DNA from: Streptomyces atratus
GTDB lineage: Bacteria > Actinomycetota > Actinomycetes > Streptomycetales > Streptomycetaceae
NCBI RefSeq assembly: GCF_900119365.1
Contig: NZ_FPJO01000016.1
Location: 118,639-182,638, forward strand
Direction: 5' to 3'
DNA: 64,000 nt
Of this stretch, positions 42,583-50,301 are shown piece by piece. How positions within the stretch are numbered: the first letter of the stretch is position 1; each line of letters starts with the position of its first letter. The notes below the pieces were generated by a model. That model was given only the letters and a program-made list of their open reading frames with translations. It searched no databases and was not told the origin of the DNA. Both the position numbers and the translations under genes were made by a program.

Positions 42583-43899
42583 ATGACCGCAACGGGGGCA
42601 GACCAGGAAACGGCGGGAGGGACCACCCGCGGCTACTGGTGGTGGGAGCGGCGGCGCGGTGTCGCCCTGGACGTGGGGCTCGGGCTCCTGTCGGCGCTGG
42701 AGTGCGCGCTGGAGGGGGTGTCGTTCGCCGGGGACACCGGGTTGCCGGTGCCGGTGGGTGTGCTGTTCGGGCTGCTCGCGGGGTCGGTGCTGGTGCTGCG
42801 GCGGCGGTGGCCGATCGCGGTGGTGCTGGTGGCGATCGCGACCACGCCCGCCGGGATGGGCTTCCTGATGGGGCTGGTCGGCCTCTACACGCTGGCCGCC
42901 TCCGACGTGCCGCGCAGGATCACCGCGGTGCTCACGGGGATGTCCTTCGCCGGGACGTTCATCGTCACCTACGTACGGCTGCGGCAGAGCGTCGCGGAGC
43001 AGGACGACTTCGGGCCCGGCGACTGGTACGTACCGCTGATCTCGCTCTTCATGTCGCTGGGGCTCACCGCGCCGCCCGTGCTGTTCGGCCTCTACATAGG
43101 GGCCCGGCGGCGGCTGATGGAGAGCCTGCGGGAGCGGGCGGACTCGCTGGAGCGGGAGCTGTCGCTGCTCGCCGACCGGGCGGAGGAGCGGGCGGAGTGG
43201 GCGCGTACGGAGGAGCGCCACCGGATCGCCCGCGAGATGCACGACGTGGTCGCCCACCGGGTCAGCCTGATGGTCGTGCACGCCGCCGCGCTCCAGGCCG
43301 TCGCGCCGAAGGACCCGGCGAAGGCGGTGCGGAACGCGGCGCTGGTCGGTGACATGGGCCGGCAGGCGCTGACGGAGCTGCGGGAGATGCTCGGGGTGCT
43401 GCGGACCGGGGAGTCGGTGACGGCCCGGCCGGCCCAGGTGCCGCTGGCCTCGGTCGGTCAGGCGGCGGCTGCCGCGGCTGCCGCCGCGACGGAGGACGGG
43501 CCGCGGCTGCACGAGGTGGAGACCCTGGTGGGGGAGTCCAGGGCGGCGGGGATGACGGTGGAGCTGTCGGTGGACGGCGAGGCGCCCGCGTATCCGCCCG
43601 AGGTCGAGCAGACGGCGTACCGGGTGGTGCAGGAGGCGCTGACGAACGTCCACAAGCATGCGGCGGGCGCGAAGACGTGGGTCCGGCTGGCGCACCGGGA
43701 GGCGGAGGTCGCGATGCAGGTGGAGAACGGACCGTCGGACTCCGCCACGGCGGACGCGGGGCTGCCGAGCGGCGGCAACGGCTTGGTCGGTATGCGGGAG
43801 CGGGTGCTGGGGCTCGGCGGGGTCTTCGTCTCGGGGCCGACGGACGCGGGCGGCTTCCGGGTGTCGGCGGTGCTGCCGGCCCAGGGGAAGGCGGCCTGA
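42583..43899 (+). CDS. Orphan sensor histidine kinase (HisKA_3 type)
   Basis: A 438-residue membrane kinase. Several N-terminal transmembrane helices (~20-175) lead to a coiled linker and the dimerisation/phosphotransfer domain ERHRIAREMHDVVAHRVSLMV with H220. The HATPase domain follows (VQEALTNVHKHAAGAK, GNGLVGMRERVLGLGG). An Ala-rich stretch (~287-297) lies between the two. ATG 42583 is preferred. TAGGGT at 42570-42575 could be a -10 placing transcription start at the ATG, in which case the mRNA is leaderless; GTG 42574 is an alternative start. No LuxR-type response regulator gene adjoins it, so its partner is elsewhere. Confidence 0.92.
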   Translation: MTATGADQETAGGTTRGYWWWERRRGVALDVGLGLLSALECALEGVSFAGDTGLPVPVGVLFGLLAGSVLVLRRRWPIAVVLVAIATTPAGMGFLMGLVGLYTLAASDVPRRITAVLTGMSFAGTFIVTYVRLRQSVAEQDDFGPGDWYVPLISLFMSLGLTAPPVLFGLYIGARRRLMESLRERADSLERELSLLADRAEERAEWARTEERHRIAREMHDVVAHRVSLMVVHAAALQAVAPKDPAKAVRNAALVGDMGRQALTELREMLGVLRTGESVTARPAQVPLASVGQAAAAAAAAATEDGPRLHEVETLVGESRAAGMTVELSVDGEAPAYPPEVEQTAYRVVQEALTNVHKHAAGAKTWVRLAHREAEVAMQVENGPSDSATADAGLPSGGNGLVGMRERVLGLGGVFVSGPTDAGGFRVSAVLPAQGKAA

Positions 43900-43900
43900 G

Positions 43901-43977
43901 AGCCTGTCGGGTGACCTTCGACCGGGAAGCGTGCGTGCCAGGGCGTGGCCGCCCGATCAGAGGTCACCCGACAGGCT
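43901..43977. mobile_element. Small inverted-repeat element (MITE-like) or terminator
   Basis: Terminal inverted repeats AGCCTGTCGGGTGACCT (43901-43917) and its exact complement (43961-43977) enclose 43 bases. Complementarity continues imperfectly inward for about 9 more bases. The arms look like transposon ends of the sort seen in Streptomyces IS elements, but there is no transposase and no clear target duplication. It begins 2 bases after the histidine kinase stop, so it may also act as a terminator. Confidence 0.5.
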
Positions 43978-44007
43978 CCGAGCCGCGGGACCGGCCGGTC
44001 CCACGGC

Positions 44008-44541
44008 TCAGCCCGATACGAGGCGTTCCGGCTGGATGCCGACGATCAGGGTCGCCAGGGCCTGGTCGATGTCCGGGCCGAGGTACCAGTCGCCGGTGTG
44101 GTCGATGCTGTAGACGCGGCCTTCGGCGTCGATGGCCAGGACCGCCTGGCCGTCCCCTTCTTCGCCCAGGGGGCTGACCTCGGTCTCCAGCGCCCGGCCG
44201 AGGTCGCCGAGGGTGCGGGCGAGGTGGAGTCCGCTCAGCGGGTCGATGCGCACCGGGGCGGGTGCGATCTGGCGGCCCGGCGCGGACGCGGTGATGCGGA
44301 GTCCGCCGAATTCGGCCCAGGCCTCCACGGCCGCGGGGAAGACCGCGTGCTGGTGGCCGGCGGGCGAGGTGTGCGAGCGCAGGGCGTCGGCCCACTCCTC
44401 GGCCTGCCGGATGTCCCAGCGGCCGGGCTGCCAGCCCGCGGCGCGCAGGGCGGCGTCGACGGCGACGGGGAAGCGGGTGGAGGCGTGCCGGTCGCGTTCG
44501 GCGGGGCCCGTCTGTTCGGGCAGGTCGGTTCGGTCGCGCAT
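44008..44541 (-). CDS. SUKH-3 domain immunity-type protein
   Basis: A 177-residue SUKH-3 protein. An N-terminal helical segment STRFPVAVDAALRAAGWQPG with RWDIRQAEEWADAL leads to FPAAVEAWAEFGGLRITA, the characteristic SUKH-3 core, then IDPL and a C-terminal strand/helix VYSIDHTGDWYLGPDIDQAL. SUKH proteins neutralise nuclease or deaminase toxins. The ATG at 44541 lies 10 bases after the stop of the deaminase gene, the usual toxin-immunity order. Confidence 0.85.
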   Translation of the reverse strand: MRDRTDLPEQTGPAERDRHASTRFPVAVDAALRAAGWQPGRWDIRQAEEWADALRSHTSPAGHQHAVFPAAVEAWAEFGGLRITASAPGRQIAPAPVRIDPLSGLHLARTLGDLGRALETEVSPLGEEGDGQAVLAIDAEGRVYSIDHTGDWYLGPDIDQALATLIVGIQPERLVSG

Positions 44542-44551
44542 CGGCGTGCGG

Positions 44552-45076
44552 TCAGCCCTTCTCGGCGGTGGTCGCCGCCCCGGTGGTCGTGAGGTCGACG
44601 GGACGTACGCCGAAGTGGGCGAGCATCGCCGTGCAGGAGCGGCACGGCGGCGCGTAGCTGCCGTGCATCGGGTCGCCGTCCTCACGGATGCGCCGCGCGG
44701 TGAGCCGCGAGTGCTTGAGGGCGCGCCGGGCCTCGCCGTTGGTCAGCGGCTTGCGCTGGGCGCGCTTGGAGCGGGTCGACTCCGCGGCGGTGAGCTGCCG
44801 GGAGAGCAGTATCGCCTCGGGGCAGCGGCCGGTGAAGCGCTCGCGCCGGCTGCTGGGGAGGGTGTCGAGGAAGTCCTGGACGAGCGGGTGCAGCACGGGG
44901 GGCTGGTCGCCCTTGCCCGCGGTGCAGGTCAGTGTCTCGCCGCGTACGGACAGCGCCGCCGCGACCGCGGGCAGGATGCCGTCGCGGCGGTGGTGCAGAC
45001 GGGGTGTGCGGTCGGCGTCGGTGCTGCTCCAGCTGAGGCGCGGATCCCCGGATGTGACTGATTGTGCAGTGTGCAT
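44552..45076 (-). CDS. YwqJ-related putative deaminase
   Basis: A 174-residue protein of the YwqJ-like nucleic-acid deaminase family: VAAALSVRGETLTCTAGKG, the metal and catalytic motif GRCPEAILLSRQL (C85, E87) and PPCRSCTAML (C145, C148). No secretion signal or fused delivery module is present, unlike classic polymorphic toxins. ATG 45076 has GGGAGGGAAAG upstream. A longer frame to 46087 is antisense to the SMI1 gene and rejected. It is paired with a SUKH-3 gene and divergent from a SUKH/SMI1 gene. Substrate unknown. Confidence 0.85.
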   Translation of the reverse strand: MHTAQSVTSGDPRLSWSSTDADRTPRLHHRRDGILPAVAAALSVRGETLTCTAGKGDQPPVLHPLVQDFLDTLPSSRRERFTGRCPEAILLSRQLTAAESTRSKRAQRKPLTNGEARRALKHSRLTARRIREDGDPMHGSYAPPCRSCTAMLAHFGVRPVDLTTTGAATTAEKG

Positions 45077-45228
45077 GGTGCTTTCCCTCCCGTGCCCGCA
45101 GCGGTAGCTGCGCGATGTGCACGCCCCCGAGTTGCGGTGACAGCCTGCCAAATGTCCCGGCTGGTGGGGAAGCTGGGGCGGTGAAACGTGTCTCCGTGTC
45201 GCCGGACCGCGGCGGCTGCATCGCTCGT

Positions 45229-45258
45229 CCGTCACGCGGGTGTGACGGTTCGTGACGG
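45229..45258. promoter_or_regulatory. Repeated GTGACGG sites in the divergent deaminase/SMI1 promoter
   Basis: CCGTCAC (45229-45235) is followed by GTGACGG (45242-45248) and again GTGACGG (45252-45258), giving one inverted and one direct copy about 10 bp apart, i.e. one helical turn. The gap 45077-45391 (315 bases) otherwise holds a possible -10 TAGGCT near 45320 and no gene. Confidence 0.45.
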
Positions 45259-45391
45259 ATGCGGAGGGGGAGACGTAGGACAGGTCACATGGGCGAGACC
45301 CGCCCTTGCGCCACCGCATAGGCTGTGCCCGGACCGTCCCCCTCGGGCAGGCCGGTCCCTCACCAGCCAGACGCAGCAGGGGGCAACCGCC

Positions 45392-46369
45392 ATGACGACA
45401 GGTCGGCTCGGGCAGCAAGCCGCGCCACCGAACGCGGCCTATGCCGGGCAGCTCGTGCATTTCCCGGACCCGGTCCGGGCGTCCCGCCATCCCGGTGGTG
45501 TGCGTATGGACGAGAACGGCAGCCCGGACTTCGCGCCGTACGCGCGTGCCGCCGCCGAGATCGCCGAGCCGCCGCAGGGCTTCGGGGTCGACGAGCTGCG
45601 GCTCACCGACTACGTCTCGGCCAACGCGGCGCTGGCGGCGAGCGGCCACGAGCTGTGGGACACGATCCCGGCGGTCGCCACTCCGCACGGCTGGACGTGG
45701 CACCACGTGCCCGGCGGCCGGCGCATGGAGCTGATCCCGGTCGAGGTGAAGGCGCTGCTCAGGCACCACGGTGGCCTCGCCGCCACGGCGGTCGACCACG
45801 ACAAGCGGGGCACCCGCCCGTTGCAGGAGACCCGGCCCGCGCACTTCCGGCTGCCGAAGGGCGCCGTGTCGGTGAGCGAGGCACAGGTGCTGAACGTCGA
45901 GGAGGACCTCGGCTACCGGCTGCCCGGCGCCTACCGCTCGTTCCTCAAGGCGGCGGGCGGTTCGGCGCCGGTCGGCGCGGCGCTCGACGCGGAGCTGGGG
46001 CTGCTGGTCGACCAGCCGTTCTTCACGGTGCGCGAGCAGGCCGCCGCGAACGACCTGGTGTACGTCAACAAGTGCCTGCGCGACCACCTCACCAAGGACT
46101 ACCTGGGCGTCGGTTTCGTCCAGGGCGGCATCATCGCGGTGAAGGTGAAGGGCAACGGTGTCGGCTCGGTCTGGTTCTGCGCCTACGACGACGCCCGGGA
46201 CCAGGACGGCTGGACCGTGCAGGAACGGGTGGACCGGCTGCTGCTGCCGTGCGGCGGTGACTTCGACGCCTTCCTGCAGCGTCTGGCGGGCAATCCGCCG
46301 GAGCTGGAGACCGTGGCGAACCTGATGGTGGACGGCGGCTTCGCGCGGGCCGTCCCGGTGGAGGGGTGA
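45392..46369 (+). CDS. SMI1/KNR4 (SUKH) family protein
   Basis: A 325-residue protein. The first ~160 residues are a Streptomyces-specific region (VHFPDPVRASRHPGGV; ELWDTIPAVATPHGWTWHHV). Residues ~175-310 are a SMI1/KNR4 domain: VSEAQVLNVEEDLGYRLPGAYRSFLKAAGG, GVGFVQGGIIAVKVKG, VWFCAYDDARDQDGWT. The ATG at 45392 follows GCAGGGGGC. The downstream mosaic gene follows at once, so both are one operon divergent from the deaminase pair. Confidence 0.88.
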   Translation: MTTGRLGQQAAPPNAAYAGQLVHFPDPVRASRHPGGVRMDENGSPDFAPYARAAAEIAEPPQGFGVDELRLTDYVSANAALAASGHELWDTIPAVATPHGWTWHHVPGGRRMELIPVEVKALLRHHGGLAATAVDHDKRGTRPLQETRPAHFRLPKGAVSVSEAQVLNVEEDLGYRLPGAYRSFLKAAGGSAPVGAALDAELGLLVDQPFFTVREQAAANDLVYVNKCLRDHLTKDYLGVGFVQGGIIAVKVKGNGVGSVWFCAYDDARDQDGWTVQERVDRLLLPCGGDFDAFLQRLAGNPPELETVANLMVDGGFARAVPVEG

Positions 46370-46374
46370 GCGCG

Positions 46375-49137
46375 ATGGTGACCTTTGCGCAGGCGCAGGA
46401 GCGCGCGGACGAGTGGATCAACGGCGATGTGCCCGCGTACCAGCACCGTGAGGTGCGGGTGCGGGAGTTCGAGCTGGGCTTCGTGGTGTGGGGCGAGGAC
46501 CGCGCCGAGGGCCCGGTCTCGGACGGCGGCAAGCAGCGGCTGGTGATCGCCCGGGACAGCGGTGAGGCCACCCTGTGGCCGGGGCTGCCGGTGGGCGAGG
46601 TGATCCGGCGGTACGAGGAGGAGTACGGCGCGCAGGCGACGGCCGCGGCCGCTCCGGAGCCGCCGCAGCGCATCGACCTCAATCAGACGTCGTTCCTGTT
46701 GAGCCCCCCGGAGTGGCTCCAGGAAGCGGCGGACAAGCTGGGCATCCCGGACCGCCGGGAGGACCGTGACCGGGACCAGGGCCAGGGCCGGTACGCCGCG
46801 TCGCCGGATTCGCCCGGCGGGCAGGTCGCGTACGAGCCCACGGCCAACGACGGTGTCCCGGTATCCCCGCCGAACGTGCCCGCCGGGTCCACCCCCTGGG
46901 CCGGTACGGACACGAACGCGGGTTCCGACGACGGGGCGGTGCCGCTGCCGGCCACGGTGTTCGCGCCGCCGCTCTCGGGTTCCGACGACGACGGCACCCC
47001 GCCGCCGGTCGTGCCGGCCGATGCGCCGACCGCCCTGATGTCGGGCGGCAGCCAGCTGCCCCGGACGGCGGTCGTGCCGGGTCTGGGTCCGCAGGGAGGC
47101 GCCCCCGGCGTTCCGGGCGTTCCTCCGGCTGCCCCCGGCGTTCCTCCGGCTGCCCCGGGCGTTCCTCCGGTTGCTCCGGCGCCGGGTGTTCCGGGCCAAG
47201 GCGCCCCGGGCCGAGGTGTCCCGGGCCAAGGCGCCCCGGGCCAAGGCGCCCCGGGCCAAGGCGCCCCGGGCCAAGGCGCCCCGGGCCAAGGCGCCCCGGG
47301 CCAAGGCGCCCCGGGCCGAGGTGTCCCGGGGCCGAGTGCCGGTGACATCGCCGATGCGGCCACCAGCAAGGCCGCCGTGCCGCCACGTGGTGCGCGCGGT
47401 GGCGGTCCGTCGACGCCTCCGCCGCCCGGTGCCCCCGGGACCCCGGGTGCCAGGCCGGGTCCGCCCGTGCCGCCGCCCTCGGGTCCGGGTGCGCCCGGTG
47501 CCCCGGCGGGCGGGTACCTGCCGACTCAGCTCGCCCCCCAGACGGGTCCGCCCGGTGCGCCGCTGCCGCCGCCCGGTCCGCCGGGTGCGCCTGGTGCTCC
47601 GGTGCCGCCTCCGCCGCCCGGTCCGACGCCGCCGCCCGGTGGTGGGGTGCATCACGCCGCGACGATGCTGGCCGATCCGAGCATGGGCGGCCCGGGCGGA
47701 GTCCGGCCTCCCGGCCCGCCTGGTGCTCCCGGCGCCCCCGGCGCCCCCGGTGCGCCGGGTGCGCCTGGTGCTCCGGTGCCGCCTCCGCCGCCCGGTCCGA
47801 CGCCGCCGCCCGGTGGTGGGGTGCATCATGCCGCGACGATGCTGGCCGATCCGAGCATGGGCGGCCCGGGCGGGATCCGGCCTCCGGGCGCCCCTGGTGC
47901 TCCCGGTGCGCCTGGGGCTCCCGGTGCTCCGGTGCCGCCACCGCCGCCCGGTGGCGGGGTGCATCACGCCGCGACGATGCTGGCCGATCCGAGCATGGGC
48001 GGCCCCGGTGCGCCGCAGCCCCCCGGCCCGCCCGGCCCGCCCGGCCCGCCCGGTCCTCCCGGTCCGCCCGGAGTGCCGCAGGGTGGCGCCCCCGGCCCCG
48101 TACCGCCGAATCCGCACGCCCCGACGCCCCCGGCGTACGGCTATCCGCAGGCGCCGACCGGTCAGCCGACCGTCGGACCCGGCTACCAGGCCGTGCTGCG
48201 CTACCGCGCGCCCGACGGCAGCGAGCAGCAGCTGATCCGGCGCTCGGCGCCAGGCACCCCGCACCCCGAGTGGCAGATGCTGCACGAGCTGCGGGCGATG
48301 AACGTACCGCCGCAGCAGGTCATCGAGCTGCACACCGAGCTGGAGTCCTGCGAGCTGCCCGGTGGCTACTGCGCGCGGATGATCCGTGAGACCTGGCCGC
48401 AGGTGCGGATCACCAGCGTCGCCCCGTACGGCACCGACCATGCCAGCCGTCAGCAGGGCATGCAGCATCTGCTCACCCACCAGGGCGAGCTGCACCAGGT
48501 GGCGGACGGCCCGGCCCGTCCGGCGCCGGTGCGAGCCCCGCTGCCGCAGATGCCGCCCGCGATGGCGGTGCCGCCGGAGGCCATCGCGGACGAGCTGCTG
48601 CAGGCCTTCGGGCCGCAGGGCATCTGCCGCTTCGACCAGCGCGCCGTCTCCCGTCAGGGTGTGCCCGAGACCGTGGCGCGCACGCTGGTGTGGGCGGGGC
48701 TGCCCGCCGACTTCGGGCCGTTCTTCTGGGCGCAGCCCGGTCAGCCGGTGGTGCCGACGCTGGGCGAGCTCGCCGCGCAGCGCCAGGTGCAGGCGGCCCC
48801 GGACGCGGGGTCGTACCTCGTCATGGGGTCCGACTTCGGGCGGGCGATCTGTGTCCAGTACGGGACCGCGAACATCGTGGCCGTGCCGGTCGAGGCGGGG
48901 CCGGGCGGTCAGTCGGTGGCGCCGCAGTTCGTGAACACCGGGCTGCCGGAGTTCCAGCGTTCGATGGCGCTGCTCGGCCGGATGTGGCGGCTGCGCTTCG
49001 GGCTCAACCCGGAGCAGGCGGGCCGCTGGACGGTCGACTTCCAGGCCCAGCTGGTGGCACTGGACGCGGCGGCGCTGGCGTCGCCGGAGAGCTGGTGGTC
49101 CGTACTGCTCGAACAGATGTGGGACGGGCTGATCTGA
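46375..49137 (+). CDS. Mosaic Imm35/YrhB-like, Pro-repeat, deaminase-like and SUKH-4 protein
   Basis: A 920-residue protein. Residues 1-75 are a YrhB/Imm35-like domain (MVTFAQAQERADEWINGD). Residues ~80-600 are a Pro/Gly/Ala-rich linker with (GQGAP)n collagen-like repeats (~274-320) and three copies of a VHHAATMLADPSMGGPG block (V425, V483, V529). Residues ~605-690 resemble a deaminase fold with the zinc-type motif HPEW (E632) and C659-x6-C666. Residues ~720-920 are a SUKH-4 domain ending in WWSVLLEQMWDGLI. ATG 46375 is favoured, GTG 46366 overlaps the upstream stop. No signal peptide, so cytoplasmic. Either a self-protected enzyme or a scaffold; enzymatic activity is unproven. Confidence 0.8.
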   Translation: MVTFAQAQERADEWINGDVPAYQHREVRVREFELGFVVWGEDRAEGPVSDGGKQRLVIARDSGEATLWPGLPVGEVIRRYEEEYGAQATAAAAPEPPQRIDLNQTSFLLSPPEWLQEAADKLGIPDRREDRDRDQGQGRYAASPDSPGGQVAYEPTANDGVPVSPPNVPAGSTPWAGTDTNAGSDDGAVPLPATVFAPPLSGSDDDGTPPPVVPADAPTALMSGGSQLPRTAVVPGLGPQGGAPGVPGVPPAAPGVPPAAPGVPPVAPAPGVPGQGAPGRGVPGQGAPGQGAPGQGAPGQGAPGQGAPGQGAPGRGVPGPSAGDIADAATSKAAVPPRGARGGGPSTPPPPGAPGTPGARPGPPVPPPSGPGAPGAPAGGYLPTQLAPQTGPPGAPLPPPGPPGAPGAPVPPPPPGPTPPPGGGVHHAATMLADPSMGGPGGVRPPGPPGAPGAPGAPGAPGAPGAPVPPPPPGPTPPPGGGVHHAATMLADPSMGGPGGIRPPGAPGAPGAPGAPGAPVPPPPPGGGVHHAATMLADPSMGGPGAPQPPGPPGPPGPPGPPGPPGVPQGGAPGPVPPNPHAPTPPAYGYPQAPTGQPTVGPGYQAVLRYRAPDGSEQQLIRRSAPGTPHPEWQMLHELRAMNVPPQQVIELHTELESCELPGGYCARMIRETWPQVRITSVAPYGTDHASRQQGMQHLLTHQGELHQVADGPARPAPVRAPLPQMPPAMAVPPEAIADELLQAFGPQGICRFDQRAVSRQGVPETVARTLVWAGLPADFGPFFWAQPGQPVVPTLGELAAQRQVQAAPDAGSYLVMGSDFGRAICVQYGTANIVAVPVEAGPGGQSVAPQFVNTGLPEFQRSMALLGRMWRLRFGLNPEQAGRWTVDFQAQLVALDAAALASPESWWSVLLEQMWDGLI
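47191..47333. repeat. 15-bp coding minisatellite (GQGAP repeats)
   Basis: About nine tandem copies of a 15-base unit CCGGGCCAAGGCGCC, with CCGAGGTGT variants at both ends, encode GQGAP/GRGVP. It is preceded at 47101-47170 by three copies of a 21-base unit coding for PGVPPAA. In-frame length changes would alter linker length without breaking the protein. Confidence 0.9.
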
Positions 49138-49154
49138 CCCGGCGGGTTCCACGG

Positions 49155-49190
49155 ACGGCGCCCGGCTCCCGAGAGGGGGCCGGGCGCCGT
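49155..49190 (+). terminator. Terminator after the mosaic SUKH-4 gene
   Basis: 12-bp arms ACGGCGCCCGGC (49155-49166) and GCCGGGCGCCGT (49179-49190), extended by CTCCC/GGGGG pairing, 17 bases after the stop. Confidence 0.85.
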
Positions 49191-49326
49191 GCCGTGTGTT
49201 GTCCGTGTTGTCTGTGATGCCTGTCGCTTCCGTCCGGAAAGCAGCTGATCGATTCCGACTTCTATGCCAATTGCCGCATCCTTGACCTATTGCTGATGGT
49301 CGGAGAGTCGGAAAGAGGCTTCAAGG

Positions 49327-50220
49327 ATGAGTTCTGCACCGGTGTCCGCGCATGGCTTCGTCGGCGTACGGGGACGTGGCTACCGCCCGGAGCAGGTGGA
49401 CCGCGCGGTGGCCGGGCTCTCGGCGGAGCGGGACGCGGCGCTGGACGAGGTGTCCCGGCTGACCGCGCTGGTGGAGGAGCTGTCGGCGGAGTCGGTCCGG
49501 CTGAGCGAGGTCGTCGCCACGCTCGCCCCGCAGAACTACGAGTCGCTGGGCGAGCGGGCCCAGCAGATCCTGGCGCTCGCCGAGGGCGAGGCGGAGTCCG
49601 TACGGGGCGCCGCCCAGGAGGAGGCGCAGGAGCTGCAGGAGGCGGCGGAGGAGTCGGGCCGCGGGATCCGGGCCTCGGCGCGGGCGGACTCCGAGGCCAT
49701 GCGGGCAGCGGCCGTGGCCCACGCCGACGAGACGCTGTCCACGGCGAGGGGCACCGCCGAAGCGACCGTCGCCGAGGCCCGCGAGGAGGCCGCGGAGGTA
49801 CGGGAGCGGGCGGAGTCCATGATGGCCGAGACGGTCCGCCGTACCGAGAGCGTCCTCGCCCACCAGGAGCAGGAGCACGCCGAGCGGTGGCAGACGGCCG
49901 AGCGCGAACTGGCCGATGCCGAGGCCGTGCAATCGGCGCACCACGACGAGCTGACCGAGCAGGCGGAGGCCCGCCTGGCCGAGGCGCGGCGGGCGCTGGC
50001 GGAGACCGAGGAGGCCGCGCGGCACGGCCAGGAGGACGCCGAGGCACGGGCCGCGGAGCTGATCGCGGAGGCCAGGGTCCGTGAGGAGCGGGTGGTCCGG
50101 GAGACGGAGCGGATCGTGCGGGAGCACGAGGAGGGCCGCGAGGAGGTGCAGGCGCACATGGCGCACGTACGGAATTCGCTCGCGGCGCTCACCGGGCGGG
50201 TGACACCGGCGGAGGACTGA
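49327..50220 (+). CDS. DivIVA-like coiled-coil protein ('cellulose-binding' family)
   Basis: A 297-residue protein. Residues 10-25 (FVGVRGRGYRPEQVDRAVAG) form the DivIVA-like N-terminal motif. Almost all the rest is Glu/Ala/Arg-rich coiled coil, with a break near 75-90 (PQNYESLGERAQQILALAEG). Streptomyces proteins of this type are annotated as cellulose-binding but probably have cytoskeletal or polar-scaffold roles like FilP and Scy. The start ATG 49327 fits the conserved N-terminus and follows a weak Shine-Dalgarno (AAGG). It is monocistronic. Confidence 0.88.
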   Translation: MSSAPVSAHGFVGVRGRGYRPEQVDRAVAGLSAERDAALDEVSRLTALVEELSAESVRLSEVVATLAPQNYESLGERAQQILALAEGEAESVRGAAQEEAQELQEAAEESGRGIRASARADSEAMRAAAVAHADETLSTARGTAEATVAEAREEAAEVRERAESMMAETVRRTESVLAHQEQEHAERWQTAERELADAEAVQSAHHDELTEQAEARLAEARRALAETEEAARHGQEDAEARAAELIAEARVREERVVRETERIVREHEEGREEVQAHMAHVRNSLAALTGRVTPAED

Positions 50221-50301
50221 TTCGGCCGAGTCCTCTCCCAAGTCCCGTGTGTGGCCGAGGAATTGTCGTGCGCCCGTTCGAGGCTGGGCTAATCTGACGC
50301 C

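Noticed and set aside
44552..46087. 511-codon version of the deaminase gene
   Set aside because: The extra 5' part is antisense to the SMI1/KNR4 gene. The ATG at 45076 has a clear ribosome binding site.
47191..47333. Possible CRISPR-like array
   Set aside because: Units of 15 bases are contiguous with no spacers and stay in frame with the protein. It is a coding minisatellite.
46183..49152. 989-codon minus-strand open frame antisense to the SUKH-4 mosaic gene
   Set aside because: Arg/Gly/His-rich repetitive translation simply mirrors the plus-strand Pro/Gly repeats. No start signal or recognisable domain.
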